Assembly (NCBI GenBank): GCA_026389335.1
Contig: JAPLIB010000004.1
Coordinates: forward strand, 1 to 39,590
DNA from: Cyanobacteriota bacterium
Lineage (GTDB): Bacteria; Cyanobacteriota; Cyanobacteriia; PCC-6307; Cyanobiaceae
DNA: 39,590 nt
Direction: 5' to 3'
A model generated the notes under the pieces. It did not search any database and had not been told where the DNA came from. It saw only the letters and a program-made list of their open reading frames with translations. The translations under genes were made by a program, and so were the position numbers. Positions 8,987-18,599 of this stretch are shown here, piece after piece. Every line of letters begins with the position of its first letter. Within the stretch, counting starts at the first letter, position 1.

Positions 8987-9567
8987 CAGGGCTGGGAGAG
9001 TCCGTAGGGATTGTGCTGCAGCAGCACCGGCCAAAGTTCCGCCGGCACTTCGCTGCGGTCGGGTCGCGCCCGGACGCTGGAGCTGGCACTGGCCGCAATC
9101 GTGAGCGGCAGCAGCTCCACGACCGCACCCAGGCCCCGCAGCGCCGCCAGGGTGGCTTCGCTCAGGGGCCAGCCCTGGCGGGGGGCGATCGCCAGCACGC
9201 AGCTGGCCAGCACCTGGCGGGCCTCCTTCCAGCGGGGAATCTGGGCCGCCAGATCACTGCCCACCACGAACACCAGGGGCTGTCCCGGCCAGCGCCGGTG
9301 GGCCCGCTTCAGGGTTTCGATCGTCCAGGGGCTGCTGAGCTCCTGCTCCAGGCTCAGCCGGGGATTCTCGATCGCGTCCACCAGCGCGTTCAACAGGGCG
9401 ATGCGCACCGCCAGGGGGGCGGTGTGCTGCTTGAGCGGGTTATCACTGGCCCAGGTGACCACCTGGGGATAGAGGCTCAGCAGCCCTTCCAGCAGGGCTC
9501 GATGGCCATGGGTGGGGGGATCGGCGCTGGTGCCGAACAGGGCGATGGCAGCGGGGTGAGGAGTCAC
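8986..9567 (-). CDS. nadD: Nicotinate-nucleotide adenylyltransferase
   Basis: NadD transfers AMP from ATP to nicotinate mononucleotide, giving the substrate of NadE. The 193-residue protein has the nucleotidyltransferase signature near the start (FGTSADPPTHGH, the GSFDPxHxGH equivalent with Thr for the first His), a VVGSDLAAQIPRW segment, and a C-terminal SSSVRARP that corresponds to the ISSTxIR motif. The length is normal. The GTPase gene upstream ends only 7 bp before the ATG, and the stop overlaps the nadE start by one base, so these form one transcription unit. Confidence 0.93.
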   Translation of the reverse strand: MTPHPAAIALFGTSADPPTHGHRALLEGLLSLYPQVVTWASDNPLKQHTAPLAVRIALLNALVDAIENPRLSLEQELSSPWTIETLKRAHRRWPGQPLVFVVGSDLAAQIPRWKEARQVLASCVLAIAPRQGWPLSEATLAALRGLGAVVELLPLTIAASASSSVRARPDRSEVPAELWPVLLQHNPYGLSQP

Positions 9568-9574
9568 GGGCGGC

Positions 9575-10939
9575 TCAGGGCAGCAGACCTGGGCCCACGG
9601 AACCGAGGCCCAGGGGGCCGGAGCTCACGGGACCGGAAGTGCCACCGGGCTGGACCAGTGGCCGCCACTCACCCAGCCAACGCCGTGTTTCCGGATCCTG
9701 CTCCGCCAGGCGGCGCAGCAGCGCCCCCGGCTGACCGGCCGCCAGCGTGCTGCGCAGCAGCTCGGCCGCGGCCAGCCGGCCGGTGCGGCGGGTGGTGGCC
9801 ACCGCCAGGGCCGCCTGGGCCAAGGCCACCGGCGCCGCCGGCGCCAGACTGAGGCCAGCGCTGAAGGGGGCGGCCAGCAGCAGTACCTGGCGCAGTCCGC
9901 TCAGCAGCGCCTGCAACCCCAGCTGGGCTCCCCCCAGCAGGGCGTTATGGCCGGAGAGTCGCCCCAGCAGCTGGCGAGCACTGCCGCGGGTCATCGGCAG
10001 CCCGTAGAGCTGGCAGAGCTGCAGCACCAGGGCGCTGTCGCAGGCGATGCCGCCGGCCAGATCCAGCAGCAGCAGGGGGTTGGCGGCCACCCCGGTGGCC
10101 TTGAGCGCCGCAAAGCGACCGATCAGGCCCTGGGCCTGGCGGCGACCCTGGCGCAGACGCTGTTGATGCAGGCCCTGGCTGAAGCGATCGGCGGCCCGCA
10201 GGGCATTGAGCGCCAGCAGGCGCTCGCCGTGCTGGTTCAACAGCGCCGTCAGTTGCTCACCCAGGGGCTCGATCCGGGGGGCTTCGAGGCCGCTGCGCAC
10301 CCGGCCGTCGGCCAGCAGCTGGGCCCGTCGTGGTGCAGCCGCCACGGCGATCGGCTCGAGATGGCGCGCTGCCGCCGGCAGGCGCCGGCGGATGCTGGCC
10401 ACCAGGGCTGGCAGCTCGGCAGCGGGCCAGCAGTCGCAGCGGTTGAGCACCAGCAGCAGCGGCTTGCCGCTGGCCAGCAGGATGTCCAGCGCTTCCAGTT
10501 CGCCCTGGGTGAGATCGCTGTCGATCACCAGCAGCACCAGATCGGCGCCGAGGGCCACCCGATGGGCCAGGCGGGCGCGGGCCGCCGCGGCGATTTCATC
10601 GATGCCGGGGGTGTCAACCAGATCCACCGAGGCCAGACCCCGAATCGGCTGCGACCAGGGATGCTGCTGCTGCCGCCGGGTGCAGCCGTGGGCCACATCG
10701 GTGGCGAAATGCTCGACGCCCAGCAGGGCATTGAGCAGGCTCGACTTGCCCACCCCCACCCGGCCGAAAACCGCCACCCGCAGCCGCCCTTGCTCCAGGC
10801 GCTGCAGCTGGCGATCCAGGCCCTGCAGTTCGGGTCCCAGCAGGCTGCTTTCGCGGGGACTGAGCTGCAGCTCAAGCCGCCAGCGGTGCAACAGCAGCCG
10901 GCAGCGTTCGGGGATGGCCGGGGCGGTGGCGCTGCTCAT
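9575..10939 (-). CDS. Era-like GTPase with C-terminal DUF697-type membrane domain
   Basis: This encodes 454 residues from ATG 10939. The N-terminal GTPase domain shows G1 VFGRVGVGKSSLLNAL, a conserved Thr region (ATDVAHGCT), G3 VDTPGID and G4 LNRCD (NKxD variant). The C-terminal half (about residues 260-400) is hydrophobic and helical, matching the DUF697/YcjF-like membrane module often fused to such GTPases in cyanobacteria. It probably works at the inner or thylakoid membrane; its biological role is not known. The start overlaps the CNNM-type gene stop by four bases (ATGA), so the two are translationally coupled. NRCD in place of NKxD should still read guanine. Confidence 0.85.
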   Translation of the reverse strand: MSSATAPAIPERCRLLLHRWRLELQLSPRESSLLGPELQGLDRQLQRLEQGRLRVAVFGRVGVGKSSLLNALLGVEHFATDVAHGCTRRQQQHPWSQPIRGLASVDLVDTPGIDEIAAAARARLAHRVALGADLVLLVIDSDLTQGELEALDILLASGKPLLLVLNRCDCWPAAELPALVASIRRRLPAAARHLEPIAVAAAPRRAQLLADGRVRSGLEAPRIEPLGEQLTALLNQHGERLLALNALRAADRFSQGLHQQRLRQGRRQAQGLIGRFAALKATGVAANPLLLLDLAGGIACDSALVLQLCQLYGLPMTRGSARQLLGRLSGHNALLGGAQLGLQALLSGLRQVLLLAAPFSAGLSLAPAAPVALAQAALAVATTRRTGRLAAAELLRSTLAAGQPGALLRRLAEQDPETRRWLGEWRPLVQPGGTSGPVSSGPLGLGSVGPGLLP

Positions 10940-11952
10940 GGCGCCGCGGCTTCTCCGACCCCAAGGGGTTTGCGCCACCAGCCCGCCAGCACCGCCAACA
11001 CCGCCTCCGGGCCAACCACTCCGACAAAACCGCCGAATTCATCCACCACCACCCGCACACCGGAGCCATGGCGGCGAAAGCTGGTGAGCAGACGGTCGGC
11101 ACGGATCATCTCCGGCACGAATTCCACCGGCTCGCACAGCCCCACCCCATCGGTATGGCCTTCGCCCTGCACCAGGGCCGTGAGCAGCCGCTCGCGGCTG
11201 GCAACGCCGAGCACCTCATCCACCTCTTCGCCCAGCACCACCCACCAGGGAGCGTGATTGCGCAGCAGGAGGGCCCGCTGACTCTCCAGGCTTTCGTTGC
11301 CATCGATCGTGGGCGCCGACACCCGCGGCACCATCAGATCCCGGGCGGTGAGATCGTTGAGCTGGAACACCTTGGCGATCATCGCCGCCTCATCGGCCTC
11401 GATCTGGCCCTTCTGGGAGCCAAGCCTCGCCAGCAGGCGGATCTCCTCCTCATCGGTGCTGATTTCATTTTCGGCCGTGATCGCCGGCATCAACTGCTCC
11501 AGCAGCAGCACCAAAGGCAGCAGCAGCTTCTGAAACAGCCCCACCGCCGGTGCGGTGGCCAGCGACACCGGCAGGGCCAACTTGCTGCCGATCGCCTTGG
11601 GCAGAATCTCGCCCAGCAGGATCACCAGCACCGTCAGACCGATGGAAAACAGCGGCAGAGCCGGCCCTTCAATGCCGCGTTTGTTGAAAACCTCAGCGGC
11701 GAAGCCGCCCACCATCAAGCTGCCGAAGATGTTGAAGATGTTGTTGGCGATCACCAGCACCGCCAGGGTGCGGCCCAGTTTCTGGCGTAACTGTTCCAGT
11801 CGCCGGGCTCCCCGCACCGGCCGCTCCCGGCTGGCCAGCTCATGCACCTTCACCGGGTTGACGGTGAGCAGGGCCGCCTCGATGCCGGAGCAGATGAAGG
11901 AGCCCGCCAGCATCAGGGCGACAACCACAGCCAGCAGCACGAAGTCGTTCAT
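10936..11952 (-). CDS. CNNM/CorC-type (DUF21 plus CBS pair) membrane protein
   Basis: This encodes 338 residues from ATG 11952 (MNDFVLLAVV); a longer reading to 12054 gives an unlikely His/Pro-rich leader. Residues about 1-180 form the DUF21 membrane domain with the typical AGSFICSGIEAALLTVNPVK start, the NNIFNIFGSL segment and ILLGEILPKAIG. After a linker comes the CBS pair (DLMVPRVSAPTIDG, then VVVDEFGGFVGVV). The family (CNNM, MpfA, 'hemolysin C') is linked to magnesium or sodium-coupled cation transport. The C-terminal CorC/transporter-associated domain is absent or minimal, so this is a short form. It heads the unit leading through the GTPase to nadD and nadE. Confidence 0.88.
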   Translation of the reverse strand: MNDFVLLAVVVALMLAGSFICSGIEAALLTVNPVKVHELASRERPVRGARRLEQLRQKLGRTLAVLVIANNIFNIFGSLMVGGFAAEVFNKRGIEGPALPLFSIGLTVLVILLGEILPKAIGSKLALPVSLATAPAVGLFQKLLLPLVLLLEQLMPAITAENEISTDEEEIRLLARLGSQKGQIEADEAAMIAKVFQLNDLTARDLMVPRVSAPTIDGNESLESQRALLLRNHAPWWVVLGEEVDEVLGVASRERLLTALVQGEGHTDGVGLCEPVEFVPEMIRADRLLTSFRRHGSGVRVVVDEFGGFVGVVGPEAVLAVLAGWWRKPLGVGEAAAP

Positions 11953-12095
11953 GGCTGCGGCCAGCGCTGGTGCCGGGTTGATTTCAGGGGTGGGGGACTG
12001 CCGATGGAGGTGATGGGGTGGAGGCTGATGCTGCTCATGATCCACCGCATTCAAGCGGCTGTGCCATCTTCGCGCTGTATTCCCCCGTCTCAGAG
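11953..12095. promoter_or_regulatory. Divergent intergenic region between the CNNM-type gene and pepP
   Basis: This 143-bp gap separates two divergently transcribed genes and must contain their promoters. I could not pick out convincing -35/-10 boxes for either direction. Confidence 0.4.
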
Positions 12096-13424
12096 ATGCC
12101 TGAGCCCCTGATCGATCCGCTGCTGCTGGCTGAACGGCGGGGGCGTTTCCTGCGCCAGCTCGGCGGGGCGGCGGCCGTGATCCCGGCGGCCCCGCTGGTG
12201 ACCCATCACGCCGACGTGGAGCACGCCTTTCGCCAGAACAGCGACTTCTGGTATCTCACTGGCTTTGATGAGCCTGGGGCTGTGGCCCTGTTTCTGCCGC
12301 ACCGCAGCGACAATCCCTTTGTGCTGTTCGTGGAGCCGAAGGATCCCGGTGCCGAAGTCTGGAATGGGTTCCGCTGGGGCTGTGAGGGGGCCGTCGCCGG
12401 CTTCGGTGCCGACCTGGCCCACCCCCGCAGCGAGCTGGCCGAGCGGCTCGGCGGCTATCTGGAAGGGGCCGAAGGCATCGCCTTCCGGGTGGGCCGCCAT
12501 CCGGAGGTGGAGCCCCTGGTGCTCAAGGCCTGGGCCCGCCAGCTGGATCGGGCGCCCCGCAGTGGCCATGCCGCCCTGGGTCTGGTGGCCCCCTGCCCGT
12601 TGCTGCATGAGCTGCGGCTGCGCAAGAGCCCTGAGGAGCTGGCGCGGCTGCGGGAGGCGGCCCGCATTTCCAGCGAGGCCCACGAGCTGGCCCGGCAGGT
12701 GGTGCGCCCCGGTCTCAATGAGCGCCAGATCCAGGCGGTGATCGAGCACCACTTCCTGGAGCAGGGGGCCCGCGGGCCGGCCTACGGCTCGATCGTGGCC
12801 GGCGGCGACAACGCCTGCGTGCTGCACTACACCGCCAACAACGCAGCCCTGCGCGCCGGCGATCTGGTGTTGATCGATGCCGGCTGTTCCCTCGGGGACT
12901 ACTACAACGGCGACATCACCCGCACCTTCCCGATCAACGGTCGCTTCAGCGCTGAACAACGGGCCCTCTATGACCTGGTGCTGGCGGCCCAGGAGGCGGC
13001 CGTGGCCGCCGTGGCACCCGGACAAACGGCCGAAGGCGTGCATGACACCGCCGTGCGGGTGCTGGTGGCAGGCCTGCTGGAGCTGGGGCTGTTGGTGGGC
13101 TCGGTCGATGGCGTGATCGAACAGGGGGCCTACCGCCATCTGTACATGCACCGCACCGGCCACTGGCTGGGCCTCGATGTGCACGATGTGGGCGCCTACC
13201 GGCTGGGGGAACACCACGTGGAGCTGGAGCCGGGCATGGTGCTCACGGTGGAACCTGGCCTCTATGTGAGCGACCGACTGGCGGTGCCGGAGGGCCAGCC
13301 GGCGATTGACGATCGCTGGAAAGGCATCGGCATCCGCATCGAAGACGACGTGGCCGTCCGCGAGCACGGCCACGAGAACCTCACGGCCGCGGCACTCAAG
13401 ACGCCGGTGGCGATGGAGCGCTGA
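12096..13424 (+). CDS. pepP: Xaa-Pro aminopeptidase (aminopeptidase P)
   Basis: Aminopeptidase P removes N-terminal residues before proline, using two Mn2+ ions. From ATG 12096 the protein is 442 residues, a normal length. The N-terminal creatinase-like domain shows QNSDFWYLTGFDEPGAVALF. The pita-bread catalytic domain has the five metal ligands in context: Asp in LVLIDAGCSLGDYY, Asp in NGDITRTFP, His in YMHRTGHWLGLDVHD, Glu in LTVEPGLYV and Glu in GIRIEDDV. No signal peptide is seen, so it is cytoplasmic. It is transcribed away from the CNNM-type gene and converges on the HAD-family gene with 47 bp between stops. Confidence 0.95.
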   Translation: MPEPLIDPLLLAERRGRFLRQLGGAAAVIPAAPLVTHHADVEHAFRQNSDFWYLTGFDEPGAVALFLPHRSDNPFVLFVEPKDPGAEVWNGFRWGCEGAVAGFGADLAHPRSELAERLGGYLEGAEGIAFRVGRHPEVEPLVLKAWARQLDRAPRSGHAALGLVAPCPLLHELRLRKSPEELARLREAARISSEAHELARQVVRPGLNERQIQAVIEHHFLEQGARGPAYGSIVAGGDNACVLHYTANNAALRAGDLVLIDAGCSLGDYYNGDITRTFPINGRFSAEQRALYDLVLAAQEAAVAAVAPGQTAEGVHDTAVRVLVAGLLELGLLVGSVDGVIEQGAYRHLYMHRTGHWLGLDVHDVGAYRLGEHHVELEPGMVLTVEPGLYVSDRLAVPEGQPAIDDRWKGIGIRIEDDVAVREHGHENLTAAALKTPVAMER

Positions 13425-13471
13425 ACAGCTGGCCTGTCTGTGGAGCGGTCCGCTGCCGGTGGGGGCTGGCT

Positions 13472-15175
<1,704 letters not shown>

Positions 15176-15196
15176 TCCAGCAGCGGTCCCCCTGCA

Positions 15197-15216
15197 CCCC
15201 AGGCGGCCGCCTGGGG
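15197..15216. repeat. Perfect 20-bp palindrome after PSRP-3
   Basis: CCCCAGGCGGCCGCCTGGGG is self-complementary and starts 22 bp after the PSRP-3 stop. In RNA it would form an 8-bp GC stem with a four-base loop. It lacks a T run, so it may stabilise the 3' end or assist the terminator further down. Confidence 0.7.
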
Positions 15217-15301
15217 GATGCCACCAAGGGCAGCCTGGTTTACAAGCCGATGGGCTGCAAAGGATGGTCTTCAATCCGATCAATTCAGGCTTGACAAGCC
15301 C

Positions 15302-17236
15302 TCAGGCGCCCGTTCCGGGCGCTTTTTTGTTGGACTCCGGTGGTGCCTGGGCTGGTGCCTGGGCTGCCGGCAAGGCTTGGATCAGGGCGGGGCAGGCCCC
15401 CAACAGCGAGAGGAGCTGCTGGCGTCTGGCGACACTCAGGGCCGGATCCAGGCCGATGGCAATCCAGGCCGCCAAGGGATCACGGCGGGCTTCCACCTGA
15501 AGCCAGCCTGGCTTGGGCCGCTGTAGGTGCAACTGTTGGCGCAACTGCTCGATCAGGGTGCGGCGGCGCTTCAGCTGGCGGCTGATGGTCTCCGGTGCGC
15601 TGCAGAGCTGGCGGGCCTTCTGCTGCAGGGCCTGCTGGTCCGTGGATGTCGCCAGCTTCGCCGGCTGCGAGCGGGGCCAGGGCAGCAGCAGCGCCGTGGC
15701 TCCCACCCCAACCCCAGCCAGCAGCAGGGCCAGACCGAGCACCGCAACGGCGCGTGGTTTCCTGAGCAGCGAAGGCTCCGGAGCGGATGGCTGTTGCGAG
15801 CCGGTGGGCGCGTCCTGGTGCATCGAACCAGAGCCAGAACCAGAGCCAAGGGCAGCCGGGCTTGGCGCGGCTGCACTGACCAAGACGGCACTGAACGAGG
15901 CGGCACTGACCAAGACGGCACTGACCGAGGCGGCGGCAGACCTGCCTGGAGATTCTGGGGTCGCCATCGATCCAGCGGGCTCAGGGGCAACCGCTGTTTC
16001 TGTTGCGAGGGCTGTTTCAGCGGAGAAGGCTGCCTCTGTTGTGAAAGCGGCCTCGACTGAGAGCGCTGCCTTGGTTGGCCAGGCTGTCTGGGCTGGGGTG
16101 GTGGGCTGCGTTGGAGCGCCCCTGTCGATGCCGAGGGCTGTCTCTGAGGTGATGGCTGTCTCTGAGGTGGAGGTGCGGTCAGGGGTGGCGGGCGCCGCAT
16201 CGCTGACAGCCCTTTGATCGACGACGCCCGAGCCTGCCGCTTGCGTGGACTGAGCGCCCGCCTCCGGCTTGGCTCTGGCTGCTGGCTGAGTCCTGGTCGC
16301 CGCCGCCGAGTCGGCCCATGGACTGGCCGCGGCCAACGCAGGAGCCTGCTGCTCAGGCGCGGATTCCAGCCGGCCGATCGCCACACTCACATCATCGCCA
16401 CTGCCCTCGCGGCTGATGCGATCGAGACTGGCGGCCAGCTGGGCCCCCCGGGGTGCCTCAGCGGCGTCGGGCATGCCCGCCAACCAGCTGGCCAGCAGCA
16501 GGAAATCCGGGTCGCTGGCACAGGATTTACGCAGGCCATCGGTGCTCAGCAGCAAGGCGAAGGGGGCGGCCGCTGCGGCGATCGGCCAGAGGCCGCTGCG
16601 GCCGGCGAACAGGCTGGCGGCCTCGCGCTGGCAGAGGCTGCAGGTGGCTTCGCCGGCGGCGATCTCCTGCTGTTCTTCACTCAGCAGACTGGCCTGGCCG
16701 TCGCCGTCGATCCGCACCAGATCCCAGTCCCCCAGACCGGTCTGGCCCCACCAGCGGGGTGTCATCAGCACCAGACCGAGGGTACTGCCGTACAGCAAGG
16801 GCTGGAAGGTTGGGGTGGTGGCCTCGCACGCTTGTACCGCCGGTCCTGCGGCCGCAGCGGCCTCGGGCTTGCTGGCGTTCCAATCGGCGGCGATCGCCGC
16901 CATCCAGGCGGTGGTGATCGCCGCCGGCAGCTCCCGGCTCAGCCAGGCGGCCCACTGCGCCCGGATGGCCTCGTCGTCGCCGGCGCCGAGCCGGCGCTGG
17001 GACACGGCCGCCTGCACCAGCGCCAGCGCCCGCTCGCAGGCCAGCCGGCTGCCCCGCTCGCTCAGCCGATAACGGGAGCCGCCATGGCCATCGGCCACGG
17101 CCATCACCCACACGGGCTGGCCATCGAGGCTGAGGCCCCAGCCGACGGCCGAGGCGTCCTGGCAGGGCTGCTGGCGCCGCCGGTGGGCGGCACCACGGCG
17201 GCTGCAATGGATCGGCTCCGCCCAGCTGCTCACCAC
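15302..17236 (-). CDS. Membrane-anchored PP2C-type Ser/Thr protein phosphatase
   Basis: This encodes 644 residues from GTG 17236, overlapping the vWA gene by 7 bp. Residues about 1-290 are a PP2C/PPM domain: CQDAS near residue 27, the metal-site VADGHGG at 48-52, LLLSTDGL, and GSGDDVSVAI at the end. PPM enzymes remove phosphate from Ser/Thr using two metal ions. Then come roughly 200 low-complexity residues (Ala/Thr/Glu/Ser) with 5- and 6-residue repeats, one transmembrane helix (AVAVLGLALLLAGVGVGATA), and about 120 residues with a Gln/Leu-rich helical part. The catalytic domain should face the cytoplasm. With the vWA protein and the kinase it forms the triad expected to reverse that kinase's phosphorylation. 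Confidence 0.88.
   Translation of the reverse strand: MVSSWAEPIHCSRRGAAHRRRQQPCQDASAVGWGLSLDGQPVWVMAVADGHGGSRYRLSERGSRLACERALALVQAAVSQRRLGAGDDEAIRAQWAAWLSRELPAAITTAWMAAIAADWNASKPEAAAAAGPAVQACEATTPTFQPLLYGSTLGLVLMTPRWWGQTGLGDWDLVRIDGDGQASLLSEEQQEIAAGEATCSLCQREAASLFAGRSGLWPIAAAAAPFALLLSTDGLRKSCASDPDFLLLASWLAGMPDAAEAPRGAQLAASLDRISREGSGDDVSVAIGRLESAPEQQAPALAAASPWADSAAATRTQPAARAKPEAGAQSTQAAGSGVVDQRAVSDAAPATPDRTSTSETAITSETALGIDRGAPTQPTTPAQTAWPTKAALSVEAAFTTEAAFSAETALATETAVAPEPAGSMATPESPGRSAAASVSAVLVSAASFSAVLVSAAAPSPAALGSGSGSGSMHQDAPTGSQQPSAPEPSLLRKPRAVAVLGLALLLAGVGVGATALLLPWPRSQPAKLATSTDQQALQQKARQLCSAPETISRQLKRRRTLIEQLRQQLHLQRPKPGWLQVEARRDPLAAWIAIGLDPALSVARRQQLLSLLGACPALIQALPAAQAPAQAPPESNKKAPGTGA
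15306..15328 (+). terminator. Rho-independent terminator of PSRP-3
   Basis: GCGCCC, a five-base loop (gttcc), GGGCGC, then six T's. It lies 130 bp past the PSRP-3 stop. The same bases on the other strand encode the last residues of the PP2C protein, so the 3' ends overlap. Confidence 0.85.
15873..15932. repeat. 15-bp tandem repeat (4 copies) in the PP2C linker
   Basis: Four units beginning gcactga(c/a)c alternate between two versions (ending caagacg or gaggcg). They encode SAVLV/SAASF-type pentapeptides on the minus strand, just N-terminal to the membrane helix. Confidence 0.85.
15991..16166. repeat. 18-bp degenerate tandem repeats in the PP2C linker
   Basis: From 15991 to about 16090 roughly five 18-bp units encode hexapeptides of the type A-hydrophobic-(S/T)-x-E-(A/T) on the minus strand. 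A further pair near 16131-16166 (ctgtctctgaggtg...) encodes TSETAI and TSETAL. Copies are diverged but keep frame. Confidence 0.75.
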
Positions 17237-18018
17237 ACCAGCGGCCCAACGTCGTCGCTGGGATCGAGCACGGTGGGCGGCAGATCCGGCAGGGGAATGT
17301 TGCTGCCGTCAGCGGCCTGAACCGTGCGGCTCGCCGGCATGGAGGCCGCATTCACCACCGCTGTCGAAGCCCATTGGATGTACTGGGCCAGGGAGGTGGC
17401 ATTGCTGGCCTGCAGCGGCCGTCGCGGTGAACGGCCGCTGGCGGCGGGGCGGGGCGCCAGGCCGCTGGCCCCGGCAATCTCGCCAGCCGGCAACGGTGCC
17501 GCCTGTGGTTCATTGCCGATGAACTGCTGCAGCACCTCCAGATCGGCATCGTGGCCCATGGCAATCGCCAGCCGTACCGCCTTCTGGGCCCAGGGACAAC
17601 GCATCAGGGTCGTCAGGCCGGCCTGGAAGTTGTCGGTGGGCTGGCCATCGGAGATCAGCACCAGCACCGGCGGCAGGGCCCGCTCCTCCATCGGGGGAGT
17701 GCTCAATTGGGCCGCCACCAGCTCGAGGGCTTCACCCATGGCGGTGATGCCCCCCGCCTGCAGGTCCTGCCACTGCAACTGCTCCACCGGCGTCGGCGTC
17801 GCCACGTGCCAGAGAGCCCGATCAGCGAAGCTCACCGCCCGCACCAGCACCCGGGCTTCCGGGTTGTCGCGGGCCACGGCCGCCATGCCCGGCAGCGATT
17901 GCCGAATCGCCTGATTGAGCGCCTGCATCTTGCCCTGGGCGGCCATCGAGCCGGAACAGTCGCAGAGGTAGATGAAGTGCAGGGGGCGATTGGCCAGCCG
18001 GACGTTGGGGAAGGACAT
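17230..18018 (-). CDS. TerY-like von Willebrand factor A domain protein
   Basis: This encodes 262 residues from ATG 18018. The vWA domain fills residues about 10-190 and keeps the metal-ion-dependent adhesion site: DCSGSM (DxSxS, residues 20-24), a Thr in GGITAMGEAL, and an Asp in LISDGQPTDN. MIDAS vWA domains bind a divalent cation and partner proteins. The short cytoplasmic form beside a PP2C phosphatase and a zinc-ribbon kinase matches the TerY-P triad known from comparative genomics of tellurium-resistance-type stress systems. The Pro-rich tail may be a docking segment. Its TGA lies inside the PP2C start region, so the two are coupled. The 576 bp upstream separate it from the kinase. Confidence 0.87.
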   Translation of the reverse strand: MSFPNVRLANRPLHFIYLCDCSGSMAAQGKMQALNQAIRQSLPGMAAVARDNPEARVLVRAVSFADRALWHVATPTPVEQLQWQDLQAGGITAMGEALELVAAQLSTPPMEERALPPVLVLISDGQPTDNFQAGLTTLMRCPWAQKAVRLAIAMGHDADLEVLQQFIGNEPQAAPLPAGEIAGASGLAPRPAASGRSPRRPLQASNATSLAQYIQWASTAVVNAASMPASRTVQAADGSNIPLPDLPPTVLDPSDDVGPLVW

Positions 18019-18594
18019 CAGCAGGAGAGAACGGGGCGAAAAGCGGCGGCTGGACGGGCGATCGCGACGGGGTGGCTTCGAGAGCGGGGCTGAACCGACA
18101 GCAGCCAAAGTCTGGACGCATCGTGGCCCCGAAGCAGGGCACCGCGCCAACGGGCGCCATGGGCTGAAGAGCAAAAGGCTTCTGGATGCGCCAGCAAGAT
18201 CCGCCTCGCCGGCAGGGCCGCCGGCTCCCGCCCAGCCAGATCCTCCGGCGCCGTTGAGGGAGATCGCTGGCTGGGGACACAGTCCGTACCGGTCTGGGAC
18301 ATCAAGACAGGCTGGCTTGAGGGCGCCTCGAACCATCCTGAATCGCCATCGTTGCGCTCCGCCAGATTGATGGCAGCCACTTGCTGACCCTGACCAAGGG
18401 TGAGCGCCCCAGGTGATGGTTCAGGTGCCCTGGATCAGGCAGACAACGCCGCTGCTGCTCTCGCGAATCAGGCGTCTTGAGGCGAAAGGCTGGCAAAGAC
18501 TCGGCGGGGCGGGCAGGGGCCCTGGCCCCAGTCAGCCACGGATTTCAACCCAACGGATTTCAACTCAGCGGAATTCAACTCAACGGATTTCAAC
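18019..18594. other. 576-bp gap between kinase and vWA genes
   Basis: Open frames on both strands are short and do not resemble proteins. The gap probably carries the promoter of the vWA-PP2C pair, though I could not locate clear boxes. Its kinase-proximal end (18540-18594) is a 15-bp tandem repeat. Confidence 0.45.
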
Positions 18595-18599
18595 TCAGC
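18540..18599. repeat. 15-bp tandem repeat (4 copies) at the kinase 3' end
   Basis: Four units of the form ggatttcaac(c/t)ca(a/g)c lie at 18540, 18555, 18570 and 18585, differing at one to three positions. The last copy contains the kinase stop codon (TGA, 18595-18597), so the array is otherwise untranslated in the kinase frame. Confidence 0.9.

Noticed and set aside
18018-18380. Minus-strand open frame of 120 codons in the gap before the vWA gene
   Set aside because: Composition is Ala/Arg/Ser/Pro-rich without protein character, and other frames over the same bases are equally open.
18540-18599. CRISPR array
   Set aside because: Units are directly adjacent with no spacers; this is a plain tandem repeat, as are the other arrays in the window.
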